40,553 bases of DNA, taken from Seison nebaliae. Its lineage: Eukaryota; Rotifera; Pararotatoria; Seisonacea; Seisonidae. The notes below the pieces were generated by a model. It made no database searches, had not been told where the DNA came from, and saw only the letters and a program-made list of their open reading frames with translations. Positions 1 to 11,261 of the stretch are shown here, piece after piece. The position numbers and the translations under genes are program-made. Location: positions 1-40,553 of the forward strand of contig JALJEE010000638.1 in assembly GCA_023231475.1 (NCBI GenBank). Reading direction: 5' to 3'. Within the stretch, counting starts at the first letter, position 1. Every line of letters begins with the position of its first letter.

Positions 1-706
1 TTCCTTAATGAAATGGTATGATAATATAAAGAAGGACGTCAGCAATCATATAAGTAACTGCTTTAGTTCTGCAGAGGAATTACGGGATTCAGAAATGGCC
101 GCAACGGAAAGATCTTATAGATCTTACCTTAAGGCTGTTTCCGATATTTGTAAAAATCTGGAAAAACAGCTGGATTGTTATTTGGAAAATAAATTCCTAA
201 TCGCCGCAGCATATGTTAATCCTTTGTTCGGACCACGGGAATTGAAAAAAATGAACTAGAATTTGGTCGGAGATAATTTGGCGTCAATATTGAGTAACGT
301 TTGCGAATCTTTCAAAATTGAAACAATAGTTTATCCCGATGACGATGACGAAGAATTGGAATATACCGAGACGGGCCAAATAAAATTCAACGCAATACAA
401 GGAAAGGTTGAAGAGAATCAGGATTTATCGGATGATATGGCTAGGTATTCCATCGATTGTAGACATTTGAAGCATGAAGATTTCGAAGAATATTGGTTAA
501 GAAACCAAAAAACTTTGCCCATTCTTTATAAAATTGCTAAGGAAATTAATTGCATCTCCACAAATTCTTTAAAATCGGAACAAATGTTCTCATCGGCGGG
601 GAATATTTATACCCAGAAAAGAAATTGTCTCACCGATGAGAACTTATCCAATTTAACATTTCTTCACGCTAACAAGTCGTTAGCGTTGAAATTTTTTTAC
701 TCCTAA
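1..706 (+). mobile_element. hAT-family transposase, C-terminal fragment, interrupted
   Basis: This is the 3' part of a hAT (hobo/Ac/Tam3) DNA-transposon transposase; the 5' part lies outside the window. One frame runs through the region. The end is the hAT dimerisation domain, recognisable by EYWLRNQ (about 492-512), the motif SLKSEQMFSSAGNIYTQKRN and the LSNLTFLHANKSL tail. An in-frame TAG at 257-259 splits the reading frame, so this copy is probably inactive unless an upstream intron removes that stretch. BED-type hAT elements of this kind are common in animals. A terminal inverted repeat cannot be assigned with certainty; a CAGTGCTG-like palindrome at 975-991 is a candidate for the 3' end. 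Confidence 0.85.
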
Positions 707-938
707 AATTGTCTTCATTATTATCTTCATTCATCTTATATATAAATATTTTTTCTTAACTGTCTAAATTCTCACTGTATACATGTCATTTCATTCATTT
801 TTCATTTTTTCTGAGAAATTTTGTAAAATTTTTATAGAAAGCGTTCGGGAACGAAATGAGAACATTCGTTCGAGCGGTATTGAGAAGAACAATGTATTTC
901 GTTCTCGTCCAACTGATTTTCAAAAACCAGACATCACA

Positions 939-978
939 ATTATATTCGAGAACAGTCCATTATATTCGAGAACAGTGC
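939..978. repeat. Two-copy 20-bp tandem repeat
   Basis: The unit ATTATATTCGAGAACAGT plus two bases occurs twice in a row (939-958 and 959-978), differing only at the second-last base. It lies in the non-coding stretch between the hAT fragment and the next gene and runs straight into the palindrome at 975-991. Confidence 0.85.
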
Positions 979-991
979 TGTTCAACAGCAC
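975..991. repeat. 17-bp palindrome, possible hAT terminus
   Basis: GTGCTGTT and AACAGCAC form perfect inverted arms around one central base. With the preceding CA it reads CAGTGCTG, similar to the start of many hAT terminal inverted repeats, about 270 bp after the transposase stop. That placement suits a 3' end, but the partner end lies outside the window. Confidence 0.4.
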
Positions 992-1168
992 TACAAACAA
1001 GTTGTCCATTTCTGTTGGGATAGCCATAACTATGTTTAGACCTCTTACAAAAGCTTCCTGATGATCCTACTAATGAACACCAGTTTCACAAGTTCGACTG
1101 TATAAAAGAAATAGAAGTAACTAATTCTCCCCATTTCAATTTAATTATTTCAATAAAATTATTTTGAG

Positions 1169-2000
1169 ATGGTTTTTATTAATATTTTTCTTTTCATAAA
1201 AATTATTATATGTGTTCAATCATATGAACATAATTTCACTAATTTTAAACCGATCGGTAAACTTTTCGAAAGTAGTATTAGAACCAATAGTTCTCCTTAA
1301 CAATTCTTTTTATGAAAACAACTAATTTCTATAGGAACTCCTCTAACTTATTATCCCAAATTTACAAACGGAAAAGATCTTGCATTGATTGTGGGTGGAA
1401 TTCTTCTCGTCATTTTTGGCGCATATGCAATTTCCCAGATACTATCTACACGTTCTTTAAGTTCTTAAATTTTCTTCTTCTCACTAATTTACTTATTTCA
1501 AACAAGAACGTATGCGTGAATCGGAAGTTGTCAGAATGAAAAAAACTCATAATTTTCTAAAAATGGCCGGACAGAATGTATATGACGAAGAAAGTACTTA
1601 CAGTGATAATTCCATAGGAAAGTCATATCGAACCTTTAACACAAAAGAAAAATCTCTAAGAGATTTAAAACCAGTGAAATCTTATCATACACCCAATATT
1701 CCCCATCGGACAGAAAGAGATCGAAGAGAAACAAGATCATATCGAACAAATAATTCCCGTCACAAATCTCAAAGAGACGTAAAACCATCAAACTCAAAAC
1801 GGACAACTAGTACTAAACATAGATCGCAAACACGAGAAGAACCTATAAAATCACATCGAACAACTAGTTCAAAATATAAATTGCGAAATGAACAAGAACA
1901 AACACGATCAAATCGAATGGATAATAGTAGATATAGGTCGGAAAGGAATTTCAGTCGAACAAAATCTCGAGTTGAATTTGAAGATAATTTTAGTATTTAA
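1169..2000 (+). CDS. Type I membrane protein with six 19-residue basic repeats
   Basis: The family is not recognised. Exons are 1169-1289, 1335-1451 (or 1460) and 1507-2000, giving about 243-246 residues. Both donors begin GTTCT and the introns are 45 and 46-55 nt. The N-terminus MVFINIFLFIKIIICVQS is a signal peptide. A short ectodomain with possible N-glycosylation sites follows, then one membrane span (LALIVGGILLVIFGAYAI, exon 2). The remaining tail is cytoplasmic by topology and strongly basic. From 1620 to 1961 it consists of exactly six 19-residue units with the loose consensus [KR]SxRTxxSxxKSxRDxKPx, rich in Ser, Thr and Arg, ending in an acidic cap. It could be a membrane-anchored scaffold whose tail is phosphorylated, but that is inference. 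The gene converges on the HES gene 120 bp downstream. The three-exon structure rests on phase agreement and on the signal peptide and membrane span falling in frame. Confidence 0.6.
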
Positions 2001-2120
2001 AAAAGCAGAAAATTTATATAAATTATGAATAATTAAAAATAGAATATAGTATGGAAAAAATAAATGGAAATGAAATAGATTTTCATTCGACTTCTTTTTA
2101 CAAACAACTCCCACTTCAAA

Positions 2121-3157
2121 TCACCACGGTCTCCACACACTCTCTTTCATTTTCATCATTTGCTCAATCGTTTCATTTGAAGGAAGCATGTCAGCTTTTA
2201 GACCTAACGATCTTAAAATTAGTTGTGCTTTCTCTTCCAAATTCATTCCATTCATTTGAATACCGTTCTCCGTTTCTACGCAATTTCTTTTCGATGGTGT
2301 AACAAAAGCTGTGACTTTATCATCAGAAAATTCATTCGAACAATTTCGTTTCCTTTTAAATGTGTTAGTCGAATTTGTTGATGATTGGGAGATATTCTGA
2401 CCATCAGGTGATGAACAATATCCGGATGATGGTGGACCAACAGATGTATTTGATAAATCTTCTTTCTTTACCGTTTCCATCATTGGAGACGATAAATCAG
2501 GTTTTGACGTATCTTCTGTAGAAATTGCACAAACTTTTGATTGTAGTTGAGCATTGATTAGAATGTCTTTCAATTTCTCTTGTAATTCATATTGTGGTAT
2601 TTCCATTTGACTGTTATTCGTTTCAAACGATTTTAATAATAAACTTGTTGTCGATGAGATAAGGGAAGCTTTTTGTCTCGCTTCTTCATTGATCATTTGA
2701 CTCTTCTTTAAATATTCGACGGTCATTTCTAAAATTTCCGCTTTCTCCAACTTCTGATATCTCGCACGTTCATCTGATACTGCCATTAATTCTTTCAACT
2801 CATCTAAACATCGATTGATACGATCTCGTCTCTTCTTTTCTACACATGTCTTTGCAATCTTAATTAACGATAGAATAGAAAAAAGATGAAAAAAGGAGAA
2901 TAAACTTTTCTTGAAATTATTGCTGAATGATTTCGGTTCGCAAACATATCTCTTGTCATCTCAATTTTCAATGGAATCGACTTGTTCGTTTTCTTCCCAA
3001 ACATCTCTTGAGCTCTCAACAAATTCTCGTTACTTCTCATCGTCTGTAAACGAGAATTTGTCAAATTCAACATCTTATTCCTGATATCAGAAAGGAGATT
3101 TGCTGGGTCGATATCAGTGACTTGTGGTACTGAAGGAAATGTGTTATTCGAAATCAT
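2121..3157 (-). CDS. HES-type bHLH repressor with C-terminal WRPW
   Basis: A Hairy/Enhancer-of-split type transcriptional repressor, 329 residues, from exons 2906-3157 and 2121-2858 joined across a 47-nt intron (donor GTTTAT, phase 0). The bHLH domain is at about residues 85-142: basic region CVEKKRRDRIN, then RCLDELKELM and a second helix containing KLEKAEILEMTVEYLKKS. The last four residues are WRPW, the Groucho/TLE-recruiting tetrapeptide that defines the family. The Orange-domain region (about 145-185) is only weakly recognisable. Two features are odd. The proline normally present in the HES basic region (KPxMEK) is threonine here (KTCVEK). The 84-residue N-terminal extension is long for the family. 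HES proteins are typical Notch targets, and about 6 kb of gene-free DNA lies upstream. The ATG at 3157 is the first in frame and directly follows a CAG, so a 5' UTR intron is possible. Confidence 0.9.
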
Positions 3158-6100
3158 CTGATGGAAATAAAGTGGGAAATTTTGATTTGAGTGTGAAATA
3201 CAGAAATTATTTGATTGGTTGATATGAATCGAATTTCCGACATATTAATTGCGTGTCGTATAAAAACGGAAATTATAAGGCGAAAAAATTTTTTCTGAAA
3301 AATCGAAAATTGTACGGAAAATTCTTCGTTAAGAAGGAGAGGACTAATGTTCTTCAAAATGGAATGGTGGGGGATGTTCTTATTGAGGTAATGGAAAGAA
3401 TTTCCAGAGTGGAATAATAATAATGATTGGAACGGGAGAGAATGGAAGAAATACTAATGAAAAAGGAACATTGAACCAATTAAACTTTGAAGATGGAAGA
3501 AACATACGACGACATTTAACGCGCGAGACTTAACTAGAGAAGAAGACGAAAAACAACTACTTGAAAGATGAGAGGAGATCTACAAATTTACGATCATAAA
3601 CATAATAGTTTTTTCCGTCGTTCAATTCGTCGTCTTTAGCTCACTTCATAAATGTCTAAAATAGTTGTCGTTCCTTTTTGGTAGGAAGTGAGTGGAGGGG
3701 AAGAGAATATACATATATTTTTATGAAGAGTAAACTGGAGAGTAAATGACAACATTATCGTGATAAAATTCGGATAACGCCACTAGAGATGGTGCTTTAT
3801 TTGGGAAAACATTCAAATTTCATGTTCGATTTCTCAAACGGAAGATATGTTCGACGTGAACTTTCTTAAGAAGAAAATCGTTCGTATCTTTTGTGCGAAG
3901 TGTTAAATATAATGTATTCTTTCTAATGAACTAGCGACCTGCAATATGTATTGTTCTTACCTCCCGTATAACACGGCGAGAATCAGATGTAGAAACTCTT
4001 CACTCAGATTTCTTTTGTAAACGATACGATGAATAATAAGGATGATGTCGAATGTAGATAATAAGAAATTAGGAAGGTTCGGGCGAAAATTATATTTTAC
4101 CGCTTTTCTTCTTTATCTGAAGAAAAATGGGAAGAATCTACCAACTAATTATCGAGAAAGCGCGCGAAGTTTCGGTGTCTATATCTTATCGAATAAAGAT
4201 ATAAGAGGAAGGGGAATTATTGCTTATTGTTTCAGACGATAATGATCGTCGGTCCATCGAGAAATATTTATTTCTGTAAACGTGAGGATGAATCGATAGG
4301 TTAGATTTATTCACTCCATTTCTTCTTTCCGAGAATATAATTATTATTATTATTTATTGAAACACAATCCCAATTTGGGTATAGTAGATGAAAATCGTGG
4401 GAAAATAACGCCTGAACGAGCGGAAGAGAACATCCTATTCTAATATTCTCCCATCTTCCCATCCTTCTCCCAATGAACGGCCATTGGGAAGAAGAGAGAG
4501 GAAGAATAGTAGAAAACGTGTCCAATAAAATTATCTAACAATAAAAGAATAATTCCGGTTTGCCATATTACTACCGCACCGCGCAGTGTCATCTTCTTAT
4601 TATTGAAGTTGAAGATTAAGTTCGAGAAAAATTTTCCCATGCCAATTTGTTATTGATTAAATGGGAATAAAAAATGAATAGATTACTCAAAAATTCTTCA
4701 TGATCTTCAAATCAACAAGATTAATTCATTGAAATGTCTTTCAATTTCTTTTTAAAAAATTCGATAATTTAAAAATTCCAATTCTAAATACAGAATGGAA
4801 ACAATTGATGATAACAAATATCGATTGAATACTCATCAAATTTGTTATCAAAATTTAAATTCTTTTTCATTATCTAAATATAAACTAAACTTTAGCGGAA
4901 CGACGATTTTTTTTTTGAAATCTTCTTTCATAAAAGAAAGTGATAATACTGACATGAGAATAATATGAGAATTTCAGTGAATTTATTCTATTCGATTGAT
5001 GAGACGAACAGACATGATAGTGATGAAATTGTCTGGAATAGATGAAATATAGTTCGGCATTGATCATAACCGATAGTGATGATAACACATTTTGCAGGTT
5101 GAAGAATGCGTTAACAGTGCGGGTGAGGCATGAGTGACTTGTCAGGCAAAATGAGAATGGAATTGATATTGTCGATTATTGAGAATGGAAGAATTGGAAG
5201 TGTAAGATACAAATGAACGTCAACAAACAAATTGTATGTTAACGAATGATCGATTAAGTAAACATGACATGTCAGCGAGTGTGGAAAAAGGCGATATGAA
5301 CCATCTTCCTGCATTGGCAACTTTCTACTCGTTTCGAGGACTGTTCACTAGAATTAAAGTAATTGAATTGTTCCATCAGAAACGAATTCTTTCCACTAAT
5401 TCAATTGGGATTCTAATTCAGATATGTCTCTTCCTCTCGATGTTTGTCTTAGGCTAATGTCATTAGCTACAAGTTGGGGAGATGTGTTAGTTTAACATTC
5501 GAGAAGACCATCCCATTCGAGACATTGCGTCGCCACATAATTAATTTATGATATTGGAACAAATCAAATATTAAGATAAAAGATAAACATTATCATAAAT
5601 TGATCGAGTTATTTCGTCGATCGAGACACTTTGGTGGAATGAGAAACCGGAAGAATAAAAAATAAAAAATACTCCCATTCTCAAATGACATTCGCTACTT
5701 CGACGAGTTGGAAGACGAATCTCCGAATTGACACTGTCAAATAACGATAGGTGAAACGGAGAAGATGTTGGAAACTGAGAACGGAATGATCTCATGTAAT
5801 TGGAGTCTTCTGTTGACAGCACGATTGTGAGGTATTGTTGATGGGCGTAAAGGAATTTTGACGAAAATCATGTGATTAAACGACGTCACTCTACACGCAT
5901 GTTAATGATGAAAAGCGAAAAGGTGTATGAACTGAAGAAAAGACGATGAACATCTCAATCGTCGGCTCTTCTTCCATTTCCTATTTTTTTCAGGGGAATG
6001 AACGAAAAGAACAAGTTCGACTAAACAGGAACCTCATCGACTTGTTTGATTCTCTTAAATATAAAAGTCACAAAATTGAACTGTAAACTAAACAAAGGTA

Positions 6101-9100
6101 AACAGTATGTCACGGAGAGTTGTATGAAACATATAAACAACAATGATCGTATGTTAAACGATTTCCAATAAACGGATTCTCAATCCAATTGAATTGTGAG
6201 TTCAATGTCCACCAGAATCTTCTTTGAGTTTAGACACAGTATGTCATGGAAAGAAAACAAAACAACTGTTGTGTTTCAATCAGTAAATGAAGAAATCGAC
6301 TAATCATAATCGATATCTCTCCCAACTCTCAATATGTAAGTACTTAATGAATTATGGTGAGAAGGAACGTTCGTCATTATGGTAGTTGAAGTCTATTACT
6401 AATTAACTGTGACACTATTATGATAAGGGTTCTCCTTCTTGGTGGTTCCTACACACGATAATTTTCTACTTCATTAAAATTACTTTAATAAAATTGACAG
6501 AATAAAATGCATTTAATTTCTCACTTCTTACCACATTAAGCGGAAAATTTTATGTGTTTATCATTGGTTGATGGGACATCATATTTTCATGACAACTGTT
6601 CTAAATCAATAAAACGATAGTAAATTTTTTAAATACAAATTATATTACAATAATACTTCAAATATAATCATGTACGAATTACCCCATTGCCCACTGACGA
6701 ATTGTCCCAAGTCATAAAAATTATAAATTTTGTTAAAATCGAAAAGAACATCATCTTCACATTCTTGTTAATGAGACGAAGAATGAGAATGTAACATAAT
6801 AACGACTGAGGGAAGAAAAGGAGAAATTCACCTTAAATTTTCACCTTCCGATGAAATGATGTTGTTTAATGAAGAGCGTTCATAAATGAACAAATGAAAT
6901 TATTGAACCATTAATCCATTAAATGAATTGCAATCACTCACTTTTAACAAAGTTACACAAAAGAAGATAAATCGTATGTGGTTGTACGAACTTAAATGAA
7001 AATAATTTACTTCGAACGAATTAATCGAGAGAAGAAGAAATTATAGAAATCTTATTAGGTAGAGACATACTTCTTTCAACTTCAATTTACGAGATATGCA
7101 TGTGGCAGATTTTTTCCTAAATATTTTCGTAACATTCCAACCGATAACCATCAGATGGTGATGTGTTCTTCTCCTGTTGACCTGTAAAGAAATCCTAACA
7201 ACTTCTAATTTTATCTTCGAATCCAATCATCGTCAAATGGCGACAGTCAGTCCACATCTGATCCCCGAACACATACACACAATACTAAGATTCGATATCA
7301 ATCACATCAATCACCATCAAAATATTTGACAATAATGCATATCTGATAAGTCTCTCTAAATCGAATGTCATTGGTTCGTGTTCGTCGCTCGTCCTACCTG
7401 ATCAACTCACATGACAACAATTCGACTAGAAGATAAACATATCGTTGTGAATTCTCTTCAAGAACCGTCCAACTTTACACGTAATTGTCAAATTTTCTAT
7501 TGTGATTCTCATATCGTCTGCCTATTTAAACTCTGAAATCTTTCCATCCTCCTATCATTCATTTCGACGATACTTCTACGATCTCTAATTTTTTTTGGTA
7601 GCTGTTTCTTAAACTTCTTTTCTGACAAGAAGAGAAACATCATGTTTCAAGCAAACTAGATAGCAGAGGAGATTAAGCACAACGGAAAGAAAATGTGAAG
7701 TCGACGGCGGGAAAATTACTCAAGTTTCACTCATGAAAACATTTGTGTTTGGTAGAATATGTGATCGGATACGTGTACGAAGATTCCATTTCATTAGAAC
7801 AAATGAAGATGAAGCAACTTAACTCTCTCAAAGGCGACCACTTGACATGTTTGTGTAGTGAACGTACTAATCGATCAAATCTGCCAACCATCACTTTCTT
7901 CTTCCTAAGATCAGCAAACCGACCACTAATCCTGTTTTAGGTTGCATAATCGAAAACGATGCCATATTAGTATGGTTGGAAATCACGTGTGAAAGAATGA
8001 AAAATTATGTTCCTTTTCAAATTCTAATGAACGGCATGATATATGGAGAAGGATTTAGTTTATGATGAAAGACACGATGGAATCTATTAGACATGAACGT
8101 AGCAGAAAGGTTTAGTGTTGCATAATTGTTAATTGGTCGAAACTGCAGTATAAGTAATTAAGGCGGATGTAAACGAGATGAAAGAGAGAGGTAAGTCAAT
8201 ATGATGCTAATAGAATAAATCGTTTGAATGTTCATCTCAATTCGTCTTTTAGAAAAAACAAATTATTATTCCATAAACATTTTGACGAGACACCACATCT
8301 TCTACGACGACTTGATATTCGATAGTGACTTGTGACGGAAATTTAGTTGCAAATTCGATACAAGAAGAAAGATGAACCTCTCCACATATACACACACCGA
8401 ATGAGAGAATATAATGACATTAGTGTCATTAAGAGGAAAAGATAGTCAGTAAGTCGTTCAACAGAAGATTTTTTAACAATAATACTTATTATTTATGTTC
8501 ACTCGTCTGTTAGATAAGACGGACGACGTACAAATGTTTTAATTCACGCTGAATTGAACTAATTTTATTTTTATAATGTGGAATTTCTGTCGGAATTGTA
8601 ATGCTTTCAAATCTGTTTTAACTTATCATTTTGAGTACCGTAAAATTCGCCATTTTGTCGGCAACAATTACAATTATCTTTTTATTTCTCTAACAACAAT
8701 TCTTCATCGTCGTATATTTCCACTTTCCAGTTTTACTCTCATTTTGGACATTCCCACCTTTGGACATTATTGGAATGATTTTAACGTTTCAAATATTTCT
8801 TCATCAAATTCTTTATTGTCTATATGATATGAGAATATTATGAATTTGTAAAATTTTCATTATTTATATAAAATATTATATTATTATTTTCAGAAGAAAA
8901 ATATGAAATTGATTTTCTGAAAGAAAACAATATTTTCTTCATCATTTATATATATATATATTATATTTTATTAAAATTATCGATTATGTTACAAATCAAT
9001 GAAGATGAAAGAGAAAGTGATGAACTTTTCATTTTAGTTTTTTATTAATTTGAAATTTTCATAAAGATAATGATGATTTAATAAGAATAAATAATAAATA

Positions 9101-9407
9101 ATAAATCATAGTTTGGTTAATAATATTTGGAACGCGAATGGAAGTGACAAAGTGAAATGCAAAAATATTTATTAGAATAAATCGTGTGAAATCTTAATTA
9201 CAAAAAAGAAAAGAAAAGAGGAAGAACAACGAAGGTGGAAAGAAATTGTCTGAAATAGAGATTCGTTAAAAAGTCAGTCCGCCAAACGTTATTGTTGTTT
9301 TTGTTGTTCTGTGAAAATTTGGTGAAAGTCGAATAAAAATTGTATAATTTTTGCATAAAATTTGATTTGATTCAAATGAAGTAAAAAATTATTATGTAGA
9401 ACGCGAA
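3158..9407. other. 6.2-kb gene-free region upstream of HES
   Basis: This is the longest gap in the window. Scattered open frames of 60-83 codons lack homology, signal peptides or supporting splice structure, and I reject them as genes. The region separates HES from the PQ-loop gene, both on the minus strand, so it is the 5' flank of HES. It may hold developmental cis-regulatory sequence; this is inferred from position. A short TA-dinucleotide run is near 8947-8960. Confidence 0.5.
4396..4403 (+). promoter_or_regulatory. Candidate Su(H)/CBF1 binding site upstream of HES
   Basis: CGTGGGAA is an exact match to the high-affinity Su(H)/RBPJ consensus YGTGRGAA, 1.2 kb upstream of the HES start. 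One such site is not far above chance expectation in 6 kb, so this is only suggestive. A palindromic E-box CACGTG lies farther upstream at 7984-7989. Confidence 0.25.
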
Positions 9408-10597
9408 TTATGCAGGATTCACTGAGTTGATTGTACTTGTCTTTGCTTTCAGCGGATGTTGAGGAACGTTCAAAGTGAAATTGTTTACACTTCCATTACT
9501 GTCGGTTGTGGAGCCGGAGCCCGTATCGATTTCTTTATCAAGAATTCTCGTCCGATGCATCACCAAGTCTTTGTTTGCATCTTCAATTATATTGACATCT
9601 CCTAAAGTTACTTCACGAAATGTCTGTTTGTCCGTTCTTATCGTATAATTATCCATCGTCATACCATCCGATGGTTTATGTTTATGTCTCCTATACAACG
9701 GAATGTCTAATTCAGTGGAAGATTTAAAGTACTGTTTGAATCTTGACGAGTAGAGGACCACTTGTATCATAATTGCAACATCCACAGAGATTTGGAGGGA
9801 AGAGCAAATCATAAATTGTGTCGGCGATTTCCGAAGAATGAAATATGCAGTTTTGAACAAATCACCTGCCATCCACATCATCACCATCGTTAGACTCATT
9901 CCAGCGGTGCTTTTTCTAGTAAAATTTTGTACAAATTGTGGTAGACCGAGGAGAGCTTCCAAGAAAACGGCAAGAAATCCTGAAAAAACCGTTTTTTATC
10001 AACAAAATGAAGAAATTATTAAAAAAGAAAAATTGAACCTACTAATTCGACGTAAATCCAGAAACCAATCATGACATATGTGGTGGAAGTGATAATGAAG
10101 ATGAGTAGAAAGAAACATTGAATATACGAAGTGAAATCTGTCCATTTCCAAAAATTATTCACTTCCATATCTGGAATAAAAATGAAGTTTTTTTCAATGA
10201 AATTTAAATATTTAAATTAATTTTTAAAAATTAAACCTAAAAAATATTTCTTCTGTTCATTCTCATTGATAACGAAACGACAATGTGTATGGACGAGAAC
10301 GAACATTCCACTTATCAGTACGAAACTTTGCATAAGAAGAGGCAGTTCGAATCGATGACCGAACCTGTACCAGAAATGAAAATAATTTTAGAAATGATCT
10401 CAATCACCTAACCAGAAATTCACTCGGAGAATTGATGCGATGATTAAAACGAGACAAACGTAAAGAGAAAATCCGTTTTTATCATCGCCAGTTTTATGAT
10501 GATTTCTCATAAGTAAGAATTGAGGAATGAATGGAATGATGCCTCCAAACGTCATCATACAAGAGGCGATGAATGTGAATATGTTGAGGTGTAGCAT
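9408..10597 (-). CDS. SLC66A2: PQ-loop membrane protein, SLC66A2/PQLC1-like
   Basis: A seven-helix PQ-loop protein of 338 residues. Exons are 10413-10597, 10237-10364, 10039-10170 and 9408-9979, with donors GTTAGG, GTTTAA and GTTCAA. The two PQ motifs are IPFIPQFLLM (P25/Q26) and LLGLPQFVQN (about P162/Q163), each followed by the family's Ser/Gly segment (KNGFSLYVCL and KSTAGMSL). The splice NFW|FGHRFELP reproduces the conserved FWFG-RFE segment, which fixes the first donor. In mammals SLC66A2 acts in endosome-Golgi phospholipid scrambling and trafficking; other PQ-loop proteins export cationic amino acids or cystine from lysosomes. The polar C-terminal tail, rich in Thr, Ser and Asn, makes the protein about 65 residues longer than the human one. 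CDK7 lies upstream on the same strand, about 660 bp away. Confidence 0.85.
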
Positions 10598-11261
10598 GGT
10601 TCAACGAATTTTCATTTCATAATTCATGGGAGATCATAATGGAATAGAAGAATAGATAGGCCAATGGTTGGATCGGTGAGAATTGTCGATCGATTCGAGT
10701 TATTAGATAATCACAACCATAGATATGAGTATACAGCAGAAATAAAGATGAATGAATGACTAATAAGATGTCATATAATTTAATTCGTTCGAAATTTATA
10801 TCAATAAATTTTCGAGTGAAAAATCGAATAGCAAATTTATACAATGTCTTTCTACAACACATTCCCCCCTTCTACAAATCGATCATTCAAATCATTTTTC
10901 TATTCTCAACAAACTTCATGTCTTTTAAAATCACAAGCTCATTTTTCCATTAGCATCTTCTCGCGACTTCATCACATTAAATGAAATTTAATTCAAACGC
11001 ATGTCTTGATCAAATGACATGAACCATTTGTAAACAATCACTTCCTAAATTTCTCTTACATCATCTCCTCTTCTCTCTTACTCTCTAATGAAATAACTTT
11101 TCAAAATTTTTTATGAATAAAAAATCCTTTTCATTTTATTTGTTTGATTACAAGATAAGATCATTTCTTTCCCCTCCATTTTCTTGCTCTCTTTCTAATT
11201 GCCCTCGATTTGTCTAGTCATGAAAATTCAATTTCTTTCGACCTTTAAAAACCCATTTTTA
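10598..11261. other. Gap between the PQ-loop and CDK7 genes
   Basis: AT-rich spacer between two minus-strand genes. It should hold the CDK7 3' UTR and the PQ-loop promoter. Open frames here carry no recognisable features. Confidence 0.5.

Larger units (their letters stand above)
707..1168. other. Gap between the hAT fragment and the membrane-protein gene
   Basis: No gene is supported here. The stretch probably holds the 3' flank of the hAT element, the 20-bp repeat pair and the palindrome, then the short 5' region of the next gene. An open frame at 783-1061 has no recognisable protein features. Confidence 0.5.

Noticed and set aside
4042-4242. 66-codon frame with some hydrophobic residues
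   Set aside because: No leader, domain or splice partner, and ordinary length for chance frames in this DNA.
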